From contig NW_019091491.1 of the NCBI RefSeq assembly GCF_001949145.1, positions 871,395-897,507 on the forward strand: a stretch of 26,113 bases of DNA, read 5' to 3'. Below, piece after piece: positions 22,901 through 26,113 of this stretch (positions within the stretch are counted from its first letter, which is position 1; every line of letters begins with the position of its first letter). Below the pieces are notes generated by a model. That model saw only the letters and a program-made list of their open reading frames with translations. It searched no databases and was not told the DNA's origin. Made by a program: the position numbers and the translations under genes. Origin of the DNA: Acanthaster planci. Lineage: Eukaryota > Echinodermata > Asteroidea > Valvatida > Acanthasteridae.

Positions 22901-25125
22901 CTGATAAAGATGTCTGTGTTTCTTCTGGAGAGTTTGGTCAAGACCTCTTAAGGTCATTCTCCTGAGCCGTCAAGACAAAACAACACCCCCAGCCTGAAGT
23001 CAAGTCACAAGCTGTCATTTGAACTGCAGCAAAAGCATATTTTGTTATCATTTTCATCCTGTTACTTTTTGACTGGTCTTGTGACTGTCTTGACTATGAC
23101 GTGGCTCTTCAGCTCTTTGCAGCACCACTTTGCAGACACCACTCACCCAGTCATAAACTTTTCAACGACATTTCCTATAACAGCGATGCACCTTGTATCC
23201 CAAGTCGGCTGTACATCCCATTTCTATCAACTTGCAGTGTGCATCATTTAATACAAACACGAAAACACACTTCCGTACATCTTTTTGTGCTGTTTGGAAT
23301 GGCCCACTTTTCCATCTAAGATCACTCCATGTACTTGGTCCGTTGAAGAGTTAACGTGACAAGCTTTCCTCCTTGGCAAGTATAGTAATATTCTTCTGCA
23401 ACCAACATGCATACACACCTTTCCCATGTACCTATTTTCAGCCTGTTTGTCTCACAGACAGTTAAAAGCAGGTATGGACAAAAGGACTGTTGAGTGTGAA
23501 GTTGCGCTTGAAAAGATATTTACCTTGTGAGGCCTAATTCAAGAAATTAATAAGCATTTTTCACAAAATGTACGGTAAACGGGAATTTTGGGTTCCAGAT
23601 TTTTTTCAAAATGGTACCCCCCGAACATGTAGAACCACATTTGCTTAAAACAGATTTTGTTTCTATTAAAGATACAGAACTGGCGGCTGGAGAGGAGACT
23701 AGGGAACCGTTGTCTGCAAGGAGTAAGAAGTCAGGGGTGGTGACCATCACTGTAGATGACACTGAAGGTGAGCTGAAAATCAAATCACTACAGTGGAACG
23801 TCGCTATACTGAACATTAGGCTGTACCTAACATCGTCCTTGGCTCCCAATATTTTGTGCACAAAATCTACCGAACATTTATGCAGTTGCAAATCAAGCGA
23901 GATTCGCCACAGAGCAGCAGAGATCGATCCTGAGCGGTAGCGTCACTACTTTAAGAAAAACTAAATGTCAATTTTGTAACTCAAGATTTAATAGAAACCA
24001 AATATAATTAACATATACATTTCTAGAAACCTCGAACATGAATGCAGCGGAAAAACATCAACAAAACAGCGAATCATAGTATCACAAGAGGGTGCGCTGC
24101 AGTTAGACAAGAGAGAGGGCGCTATTCAACATGGCAACGAAACGTTCAGCAGTTAATTTCGCTAAACTGAACGACCGCTGTACCGAACATTTAGTGTGTA
24201 CCCTGCCGTGTTCGTTATAGCATCGTTCCACTGTAGTTCCTGTTTTTCAGTGACCCTGTCTCAGAATTCAGGAGCTTGTTATCTTGTTTCAGTTTTCTTT
24301 ATGTGTCTTCTTTTGATCTCTTTAGTTTTTTGTTTGTTTTCTTGCATTTTTAAGAATTCTCATCTAACCTGAAAGTAAAAGTTTTCCAGGAAGAGATGAG
24401 ACATGTGACTTCACCCTACCTATACAAAAATATGTACACAATTCACTTGTTATACATGTATTGTTGGTGACCTCTCCATGAATTGTGTGTTTACGTATTT
24501 GGGGAATCGATGAAAATTGGAAAACTGCCAACATGGGGCATAAAGCTTTTTGTCTAGTTGCAAGCTAATACCACATTCCATAGTCGAAGTCAGGTGGATT
24601 TTTCCTTGTTATCAAAGGTTCAAATTTTCATCATGGTTCGTGCATCCCAGGGCAACTGCAAGGAAAATGTGATTTTATCAGCAAGGTTTTATTATGTGCA
24701 CATAAATCCGCCTTCATCTTTCCTCTTGCGTCTGGTGAATTAGCCTCCAGATGCCAAGGCTTTCAAGATTTATACTGGTTTTGCCTTTTCCAAAGCTATT
24801 GAAAGAATTCATTTATGCTGTTTAAAAGTTTTGAAGCATTTGAGAACAGGAAAAAATTCCCCTATCAGTTGATGGGTAGGTGCGTGTGATGACAGGTTTT
24901 TAATTCAATCCATCATTTTCTTTGACGGCAACCAAAGGATTCACCCTAGCGCCCGATGATTTGGAAGATCCCAGTGTCTGGGATGGGATGCGTGTGGGGC
25001 AAGTGACCGGCAACGAGATCGGACCCTTCTCCTCAGTTAAGCTGGAGATCATCTTCAATCCCACGATTCCTGGCGCTGTGGACGTAGACTTTGAAATACG
25101 TTTTACGGACCCGCTTTCAGAAACA
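4765..25125 (+). CDS. CFAP74: CFAP74-like ciliary central-pair protein, 18 coding exons, 3' end missing
   Basis: Spliced gene assembled by eye. Coding exons: 4765-4982, 5650-5808, 6856-7059, 7924-8097, 8962-9072, 10163-10265, 12963-13120, 15686-15917, 16656-16832, 17475-17651, 18258-18376, 19372-19438, 20620-20709, 21153-21276, 22270-22319, 22730-22847, 23672-23767, 24938-25125. All introns are GT-AG and the exons join into 855 uninterrupted codons. Order seen: acidic N terminus, long coiled coil, basic then acidic linker, FEGLWN and GKEFKG motifs, then ASH/MSP-type Ig-like strands (DFDVGKSYKKKVILTN; PPGQMSAGMSCEMLVTFKPM; IDFGTQVIGETLKKTITLTN). This order and these motifs match my recollection of CFAP74. 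Established knowledge: Chlamydomonas FAP74 is part of the C1d central-pair projection with FAP46, FAP54, FAP221 and calmodulin and is needed for normal ciliary beating. Vertebrate CFAP74 is roughly 1,600 residues, so about half is present here. Alternatives are other ASH proteins (HYDIN, CFAP47, CFAP65, DLEC1), which lack this coiled-coil-first layout. Confidence 0.87.
4983..5649 (+). other. Intron 1 (667 bp)
   Basis: GTATGA to GCCAG, phase 2. No repeat or other structure recognised. Long frames on both strands here run across exon 2 and are artefacts. Confidence 0.7.
5650..5808 (+). CDS. CFAP74: CFAP74 exon 2
   Basis: Codes residues 73-126 (both end codons split). Acceptor follows a pyrimidine tract ending CCCCCGCCAG; donor is CAG|GTCAGT. 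It starts Ser/Glu-rich (EESLSEQGSD) and then becomes helical and charged (HEKLRMLALRRHLDNLAGQV), which is the beginning of the coiled coil. It is flanked by phase-2 introns and is much more GC-rich than the introns beside it. Confidence 0.85.
5809..6855 (+). other. Intron 2 (1047 bp)
   Basis: GTCAGT to CCTAG, phase 2. Notable for three C runs (near 6222-6230, 6359-6366, 6539-6547) and a short local duplication of TTTGCAACAAGTGCCTTT-like sequence at about 6290 and 6340. Nothing else seen. Confidence 0.65.
6856..7059 (+). CDS. CFAP74: CFAP74 exon 3 (coiled coil)
   Basis: Codes residues 127-193 plus split codons. The acceptor is CTGTCCCTAG and the donor GA|GTAAGA. The peptide is heptad-like and Glu/Lys/Leu-rich (LEALELEKEH, LAKLEKELEAEGDLEKQ) with the short break EEQGNMANVHRL, a segment I associate with CFAP74 coiled coils. 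Both flanking introns are phase 2. Confidence 0.88.
7060..7923 (+). other. Intron 3 (864 bp) with SINE relic and direct repeats
   Basis: GTAAGA to TTCAG, phase 2. It contains the diverged repeat at 7195-7425 and a degenerate region 7575-7850 rich in ACCTCAAG and CACGAGG motifs, with AAGATGATCTACA occurring twice about 128 bp apart. Confidence 0.6.
7195..7425 (-). repeat. Diverged tRNA-like dispersed repeat
   Basis: Plus strand has GCCAAAGTGCTTCACAG and, further on, GGGGCTTGAACCCACTTCC, whose reverse complement is a good tRNA B box (GTGGGTTCAAGCCCC). This layout is common to dispersed repeats of marine invertebrates. Boundaries are approximate. Confidence 0.4.
7924..8097 (+). CDS. CFAP74: CFAP74 exon 4 (coiled coil)
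   Basis: Codes residues 194-252. The acceptor has a long pyrimidine tract (CCCTCCCTCCCTTCAG) and the donor is AG|GTAGGG. The peptide is almost wholly charged helix (LAEEDLEVQEERLEQERMEN) and ends in a basic run (DRRRKNRER). Both flanking introns are phase 2. Confidence 0.87.
8098..8961 (+). other. Intron 4 (864 bp)
   Basis: GTAGGG to GGCAG, phase 2. It contains a strong X-box half site, GTTACCATGGTGAT near 8246. Otherwise nothing recognised. Its length equals that of intron 3, which I take as coincidence. Confidence 0.6.
8962..9072 (+). CDS. CFAP74: CFAP74 exon 5 (coiled coil)
   Basis: Codes residues 252-289, Arg/Ala-rich helix (ALRERDRKHRQAMSAARRSR). The acceptor is TTCTTCCTCGGCAG; the donor AA|GTATGA is a weaker match. 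The frame stays open for several codons past the donor, but phase and sense with exon 6 require the cut at 9072. Confidence 0.82.
9285..9360 (-). repeat. SINE fragment, reverse orientation
   Basis: The reverse complement reads CTCGGTTGGCATGTGGATTG, GTTTTCAGTC and CCCTACCTGATTCC, matching 21405-21460 on the plus strand. Same family, opposite orientation. Confidence 0.65.
10067..10155. repeat. 42-bp tandem duplication next to exon 6 acceptor
   Basis: Two identical-looking 42-bp units starting TTGACTGATTTGTACTGACT at 10067 and 10109, plus the first 5 bp of a third. The array ends just before the acceptor at 10162 and repeats branch-point-like CTGAC and TTAAC motifs. Confidence 0.9.
10163..10265 (+). 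CDS. CFAP74: CFAP74 exon 6 (coiled coil)
   Basis: Codes residues 289-323 (RQKEADEEERHRTHMDQRV, then TLLNLRSDVSSNR). The acceptor GACCCGTCAG sits 12 bases after a 42-bp tandem duplication. The donor AACAGG|GTAGGC gives phase 0, the first break from the run of phase-2 introns. Confidence 0.83.
10918..11250. repeat. 106-bp minisatellite
   Basis: GTAGTAGATGAGCATTA occurs at 10987, 11093 and 11199 and GGTATCTGTGAGTAAATGGG at 11014, 11120 and 11226, an exact 106-bp period. The first copy (from 10918) is about 10 bp shorter and the last is cut off. Confidence 0.92.
11296..11545 (+). repeat. tRNA-like SINE, interrupted by assembly gap
   Basis: Left part: GACCCCGGCAAGCTCGGTGG then TTGAGTGGTTAAGACC, a tRNA A-box-like head. 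Right of the gap: ACAAGCACTGAGCATACTGT. Both parts match copies at 15463 and 25615. The B-box region is hidden in the gap. Confidence 0.7.
11357..11499. other. Assembly gap (143 N)
   Basis: Run of N. It lies within a SINE copy, so the missing sequence is probably repeat rather than exon. Confidence 0.99.
11681..11917. mobile_element. Short inverted-repeat element (candidate MITE)
   Basis: Left end GGCCGTTTTCCAATACCCAT and CTCAGGCT; the reversed right end has GCCATTTTCCAATACTCAAC and CTCAGGCTTCA. The arms are 35-40 bp. No target duplication found, so the class is unknown. Confidence 0.55.
12591..12817. mobile_element. Foldback element A, 80-bp arms
   Basis: Arms run from AGGTGGAAAGGCTTGCGGTA inward through CACCATGTGAAGGAATAT, CTCTTATGAGTATGTGTGG and GGTTCTGAAAAGAACC, mirrored almost perfectly at 12735-12817. 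The inner spacer holds CATCGTCAGGAGACTGAAGA. No protein is encoded. Related to 14901-15119. Confidence 0.88.
12963..13120 (+). CDS. CFAP74: CFAP74 exon 7 (coiled coil)
   Basis: Codes residues 324-376 (ENLRALQARSHYVAQQERE and LEVAGENAEEVMLRKQRL). The acceptor is CGTTTTTCCAACAG and the donor CA|GTAAGA. It lies between the two largest introns, both of which carry foldback elements. Confidence 0.87.
14231..14271. repeat. Short hairpin
   Basis: GTTACTCTGTGGTATGCTGA pairs with TCAGCATACAGAGTAAC across a 4-base loop; only 3 unpaired bases in the left arm. Possibly a MITE relic or a structured RNA element. Confidence 0.7.
14379..14566. mobile_element. piggyBac-like short element
   Basis: Starts (C)TAACCCCTTCACGCC and ends with the inverse of TTAACCCCTTCATACGGG. 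The ends and TTAA/TAA flank suggest a non-autonomous piggyBac-like unit of about 181 bp. An internal hairpin (GCTGGGCTG ... CAGCCAGCCC) is present. A second copy starts at 26087. Confidence 0.55.
14901..15119. mobile_element. Foldback element B, about 90-bp arms
   Basis: The left arm has GCTTGCGGGTATACTGTGG, AATCAATCTC, AAGAGGTGTGG and AGAAGAACCGGTGA; the right arm is its inverse with scattered changes. It shares the GCTTGCG end, the GTGTGG block and AGAACCGG with element A. Spacer contains CAGGATGCTTCTCAGGAGAG. Confidence 0.85.
15206..15250. repeat. 20-bp-stem hairpin
   Basis: CCTGTGGGTACTGTATAACC pairs 18 of 20 with GGTTTTACAGTACCCACGGG across the loop AATAG. Probably the remains of a MITE. 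Confidence 0.75.
15463..15605 (+). repeat. tRNA-like SINE, second copy
   Basis: GACAAGCTTTGTGGTTGAG at the head, degenerate B box GGTCACGGGTCAGATCTCCC, and tail ACAGCACTGAGCACACTGTA. Matches the copy at 11296 at both ends. Confidence 0.6.
15686..15917 (+). CDS. CFAP74: CFAP74 exon 8 (end of coiled coil, basic patch)
   Basis: Codes residues 376-453. The acceptor is TTTCCGTTCAACAG and the donor CCG|GTGAGT. The coiled coil ends near 405 (LLSHLLREERQMKKRQAMYP), followed by a strongly basic stretch at 415-433 (KRDRAKRVTRPKRKARIIR) and then Ser/Glu/Asp-rich linker. The basic patch could bind tubulin, acidic tails or nucleic acid; that is inference only. Confidence 0.87.
15918..16655 (+). other. 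Intron 8 (738 bp)
   Basis: GTGAGT to CCCAG, phase 0. A G8-9 run near 16174 and AT-rich sequence; no repeat recognised. Confidence 0.65.
16656..16832 (+). CDS. CFAP74: CFAP74 exon 9 (acidic linker, FEGLWN motif)
   Basis: Codes residues 454-512, flanked by phase-0 introns (acceptor CTACCCTGACCCAG, donor AAG|GTACCA). An acidic Ser/Asp segment (DISSDDDGF, GGSDSEDRKDE) precedes the conserved motif PEFEGLWN (F500-N505), which I recognise from CFAP74 relatives and which argues against HYDIN or CFAP47. Confidence 0.87.
16895..16985 (-). repeat. tRNA-like SINE fragment, reverse
   Basis: The reverse complement reads GAGTTCAGTGGTTAATAGG (A-box-like), CTAGTTCACAGGAGGTCAC and AGATTCAAGTC (B-box-like). 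Typical tRNA-derived spacing, too degenerate for a tRNA gene. Confidence 0.45.
17285..17370 (+). repeat. SINE 3' end with AAT/ATG microsatellite tail
   Basis: GCATTTGAGGAATCCTTGGA and TCGTTACCAGAAATG match 21545-21590, followed by an (AAT/GAT)n tract at 17329-17359. Confidence 0.6.
17475..17651 (+). CDS. CFAP74: CFAP74 exon 10 (GKEFKG motif)
   Basis: Codes residues 513-571, phase 0 on both sides (acceptor GTCTCCCCTAG, donor AAG|GTATGG). Begins VPKEED, then a helical stretch (KMERDMMAAALDKHRAG), then the conserved QVAAGKEFKGCPF and KPDVIHFK leading into the first ASH domain. Same length, 177 bp, as exon 9. Confidence 0.88.
17652..18257 (+). other. Intron 10 (606 bp)
   Basis: GTATGG to TTTCAG, phase 0. 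Some local repetition of CAGTCAC/GGTCAC motifs near 17970-18005; otherwise nothing recognised. Confidence 0.6.
18258..18376 (+). CDS. CFAP74: CFAP74 exon 11 (ASH domain 1, first strands)
   Basis: Codes residues 572-611. DFDVGKSYKKKVILTNVSYS is the classic ASH/MSP opening (F-x-V-G, then hydrophobic strand ending L-T-N), followed by FIKLVDLSDHLKDFIDL. Acceptor TTTCCCTCTTTCAG, donor CA|GTAAGT. The motif is typical of Ig-like domains in axonemal proteins. Confidence 0.9.
18377..19371 (+). other. Intron 11 (995 bp)
   Basis: GTAAGT to CGTAG, phase 2. Nearly half is a hAT-type MITE. 18925-19371 shows nothing else certain. Confidence 0.65.
18444..18916. mobile_element. hAT-type MITE with perfect 8-bp target duplication
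   Basis: Flanked by TTGAGTTT at 18436-18443 and again at 18917-18924. Ends are TAGGGCTG ... CAGCCCTA, with subterminal ATTCGAATA-type repeats (CGAATATTCGATTGATTG, AAATATTCGAATAG). 473 bp, no coding frame, so non-autonomous. The 8-bp duplication and TAGGG end are characteristic of the hAT superfamily. Confidence 0.9.
19372..19438 (+). CDS. CFAP74: CFAP74 exon 12 (ASH domain 1, 67 bp)
   Basis: Codes residues 611-633 (FDPPGQMSAGMSCEMLVTF then KPM), a strand pair with the P-P-G-x-x-x-G-x-S turn typical of the fold. Its acceptor (GGTACGTAG) lacks a good pyrimidine tract, but phase and sense with exons 11 and 13 are exact. Donor ATG|GTGAGT. Confidence 0.85.
19598..20042. mobile_element. PIF/Harbinger-type MITE with TTA duplication
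   Basis: Left end GGGGCCGTCCATAATTTTTG then TCATTTTCACGAGC; reversed right end GGGGCCATCCATAATTTCCA then TCATTTTCACGAGC. TTA flanks both sides (19595-19597 and 20043-20045). 445 bp, no transposase. The ends and 3-bp TTA site fit PIF/Harbinger. Confidence 0.85.
20441..20573 (+). repeat. Dispersed repeat R, copy 1
   Basis: Contains CTGCAGGACGTTTTT, CTTTCCTCCTGG, TCATGAATATGGAAAT and AAAATACCCTTTA in the same order as 22493-22634. Confidence 0.65.
20620..20709 (+). CDS. CFAP74: CFAP74 exon 13 (ASH domain 1, last strands)
   Basis: Codes residues 634-663, 90 bp, phase 0 on both sides. INEDLEGEVQFLTQTGPF and VPVNCSTKKCD complete the first ASH/Ig-like domain. Acceptor TTTCCATGTTTTAG, donor GAT|GTAAGT. 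Confidence 0.88.
20710..21152 (+). other. Intron 13 (443 bp)
   Basis: GTAAGT to CAACAG, phase 0. AT-rich; no repeat or other feature recognised. Confidence 0.65.
21153..21276 (+). CDS. CFAP74: CFAP74 exon 14 (ASH domain 2, first half)
   Basis: Codes residues 664-704. LSVDTDGIDFGTQVIGETLK and TITLTNKGAKGTQFEF show the domain signature (IDFG-x-x-x-x-GE, then TLTNKG). Acceptor TTTTTCGTTGCCAACAG; donor ACTG|GTAAAG, phase 1. Confidence 0.88.
21277..22269 (+). other. Intron 14 (993 bp)
   Basis: GTAAAG to TCTTAG, phase 1. It carries the longest copy of the second SINE family. 21600-22269 shows nothing recognised. Confidence 0.6.
21375..21598 (+). repeat. SINE-like repeat, near-complete copy
   Basis: B-box-like GCTGGTTCAGTTCCC, then CTCGGCCCTCATGGGGGTTA, GTTTTCAGTCCCTACCTGAT, and the tail CTTGAGAAACCCTTGG with TTACCAGAAT. 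The middle matches 9285-9360 (reversed) and the tail matches 17285-17330. Confidence 0.65.
22270..22319 (+). CDS. CFAP74: CFAP74 exon 15 (50 bp, linker)
   Basis: Codes residues 705-721 (MKQNTVTSAGTSLGRL after a split Gly). Acceptor CTTTTTTCTTAG and donor CTG|GTGAGT are both good, and it is the only segment found that joins phase 1 of exon 14 to phase 0 of exon 16. Low-complexity peptide; being short, this is one of the less certain exons. Confidence 0.7.
22320..22729 (+). other. Intron 15 (410 bp)
   Basis: GTGAGT to GATCAG, phase 0. Largely occupied by dispersed repeat R copy 2. Confidence 0.55.
22493..22634 (+). repeat. Dispersed repeat R, copy 2
   Basis: CTGCAGGTTTTTTTC, GTTTCCACCCTGG, TCATGAATATGGAAAT and AAAATACCCTTTA follow the same order as copy 1, about 2 kb downstream and in the same orientation. 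Confidence 0.65.
22730..22847 (+). CDS. CFAP74: CFAP74 exon 16 (charged linker)
   Basis: Codes residues 722-760 (TTADITTRPNTSKDQDN and DEKEKADEPEAKNEGDT). Acceptor CATCTTGATCAG, donor CCGG|GTAAGA, phase 1. The peptide is acidic, disordered and poorly conserved-looking. Another possible acceptor 7 bp downstream (CTACAG) would break the frame. Confidence 0.77.
22848..23671 (+). other. Intron 16 (824 bp)
   Basis: GTAAGA to TTAAAG, phase 1. A weak inverted repeat (GTCAAGTCACAAG near 22999; CTTGTGACTGTCTTGAC near 23078) is the only structure noticed. Confidence 0.6.
23672..23767 (+). CDS. CFAP74: CFAP74 exon 17 (linker, symmetric 1-1 exon)
   Basis: Codes residues 761-792 (TELAAGEETREPLSARSKK then GVVTITVDDTE). 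It is 96 bp with phase-1 introns on both sides, so it could be skipped without a frameshift. Acceptor TTTGTTTCTATTAAAG, donor GAAG|GTGAGC. A Tigger-type MITE begins 23 bp into the next intron. Confidence 0.78.
23768..24937 (+). other. Intron 17 (1170 bp)
   Basis: GTGAGC to CCAAAG, phase 1. The first third is a Tigger-type MITE; 24236-24937 shows nothing recognised. Confidence 0.6.
23791..24233. mobile_element. Tigger/pogo-type MITE with TA duplication
   Basis: Left end CAGTGGAACGTCGCTATACT then GAACA; reversed right end CAGTGGAACGATGCTATAAC then GAACA. TA flanks both ends (23789-23790, 24234-24235). 443 bp, no transposase. The CAGTGGAAC-TCGCTATA-CGAAC pattern is that of pogo/Tigger elements of the Tc1/mariner superfamily. 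Confidence 0.88.
24938..25125 (+). CDS. CFAP74: CFAP74 exon 18 (ASH domain 2, second half)
   Basis: Codes residues 793-855. After APDDLEDPSVWDGMRVGQV the strands return: GNEIGPFSSVKLEIIFNP, then PGAVDVDFEIRFTDPLSE. The IIFNPTIPG turn is typical of the C-terminal half of ASH/MSP folds. Acceptor ACGGCAACCAAAG is weak in pyrimidines; donor ACA|GTGAGT, phase 0. No further exon was found before the window ends. Confidence 0.86.
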
Positions 25126-25614
25126 GTGAGTTTGGGTAGAAACAAAGAGAGACGTTTACTGTTCATTTCATAGAAAGATTGGTTGAGCCTTATGGTAAAC
25201 TTATTACCGAAAAGTTGGAAAGTGTTTGAATACATGTTTGAATACTTCACTGTATGCCTGTCCAAGCACCATTAATACCCAAAGTCAGAAACCGAGCCTT
25301 AATAATAAAGGCTTTACATACATGTACATTTTGCCTCGCCAGATTCTACTCATCTGCCCCATTATTTTCTAGTTTACTTGTTGGAATGCTAGACAAGGAA
25401 ACAGCTTGCGAATGTTACAATTTTTAGATTTCCATTCATTTTGGAAAAAAAAAAAACTTTCAGAGAATCTGATGTTACAATGCACAAAACATCATATAGG
25501 TTTTGTGCATTTGTGGCTAGGTCCTACAAAAGAGTTTAAAGGTTTCTTGTTTCAGTAATATTGTCAATTTATCCAATTTGTTTGGTGCAATTCTCACGGT
25601 TCGATGATTCAAAC

Positions 25615-25735
25615 TGGCCACCCGACCCCGGCCAGCTCGTTTGCCAAGCGGTCAGACATCTGCAATTGTAAAGCAGGAGGTAGTGGCTTTGAATACTAAC
25701 CAAGCAAACTTGCATAGTTCACCACAAGCCTGTCA
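25615..25735 (+). repeat. tRNA-like SINE, third copy
   Basis: GGCCACCCGACCCCGGCCAG then CTCGTTTGCCAAGCGGTCAG matches the head of the copy at 11296 (GCCGACCCCGGCAAGCTCG). Same strand as the other two copies. Confidence 0.6.
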
Positions 25736-26086
25736 GACAACCAGTATGCAGTGTTTTGGTATGGGGCAGTGTGGACATCCGGGACTCCTGCAAAATGGCA
25801 GGTACCACGCTGATGGTGACCATGGTGATATACATGTACATGTACAAGTGCACCAGCCAGTCCGAGGATCAGGTTACCTAGTCTCCTCTTTGGTCAGTAC
25901 GTACGTGCACACTCGTTGCAGTTGTTTTCAGCAGTGCGGTGTAATGGCTACCCGCCATTTTGTGCAGCTCCTGGCTGTCAGCATTGCCCATACGTCAGTG
26001 CAGGGCAAAAAGTCACAGTATATAAAGAAAAATTGTGGTCAAGAATGTTGAGGGTTTCTGTTGATCTAAATTGTGGTAGATTTTTT

Positions 26087-26113
26087 AACCCCTTCACTTC
26101 GGGATTATTTTGA
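26087..26113. mobile_element. piggyBac-like element, left end cut by window edge
   Basis: TTAACCCCTTCACTTCGGGA followed by TTATTTT matches the left end of the element at 14379 with few changes. Confidence 0.45.

Larger units (their letters stand above)
25126..26113 (+). other. Intron 18, start only (runs off the window)
   Basis: Begins GTGAGT, phase 0. No acceptor followed by ASH-like coding sequence was found, so the next exon lies beyond the window. Holds an A11 run at 25446-25456, a SINE copy and, at the very end, the start of a piggyBac-like element. Confidence 0.6.

Noticed and set aside
25641-26051. 136-codon frame near the window end as a possible next exon
   Set aside because: The peptide lacks ASH-like strands, begins in a SINE copy, and no acceptor gives sensible continuation of phase 0 from exon 18.

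Overview
The window looks like nuclear DNA from an animal with a mid-sized genome, most likely a non-vertebrate deuterostome. The evidence is one ciliary gene split into many short, GC-rich, GT-AG-bounded exons, set in AT-rich introns of about 0.4 to 2.7 kb that are full of short non-autonomous transposons, foldback elements and tRNA-like SINEs. The frequent ACATGTA and AGGCCTA motifs and the style of the repeats remind me of echinoderms (starfish-like), with amphioxus or a hemichordate as alternatives. That placement is an impression, not a proof.

Layout. Positions 1 to about 4683 are upstream DNA with no gene I can support. They hold a 76-bp tandem duplication, a CGACG minisatellite, an inverted repeat pair, two copies of a GAGTCGAGTC-type element, a long-armed foldback element, a tRNA-like fragment and a candidate RFX X-box. 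From 4765 to 25125 there are 18 coding exons on the plus strand of one gene. Their lengths sum to 2565 bases, exactly 855 codons, with every junction phase compatible. I identify the gene as CFAP74 (cilia and flagella associated protein 74), a subunit of the C1d projection of the ciliary central-pair apparatus. The window stops inside intron 18; the 3' part of the gene lies beyond 26113.

Predicted protein as far as seen: an acidic disordered N terminus (about 1-85), a long charged coiled coil (about 90-405, exons 2-8), a basic patch (415-433), an acidic Ser/Asp linker (464-493), a conserved FEGLWN/GKEFKG segment (500-558), a first ASH/MSP-like Ig domain (about 565-660), and a second such domain (from 664) that appears to be interrupted by an approximately 90-residue charged linker (705-793) before its strands resume in exon 18.

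The introns are the richest part for new observations: a hAT-type MITE with a perfect 8-bp target duplication, a Tigger/pogo-type MITE with a TA duplication, a PIF/Harbinger-type MITE with a TTA duplication, two related long-arm foldback elements, piggyBac-like short elements, at least two SINE-like families, a 106-bp minisatellite whose units carry splice-site-like ends, and a 42-bp duplication abutting a splice acceptor. One 143-bp assembly gap (N run) lies inside a SINE copy. I found no bacterial-type operon, CRISPR array, rRNA, or intact mobile-element coding region.
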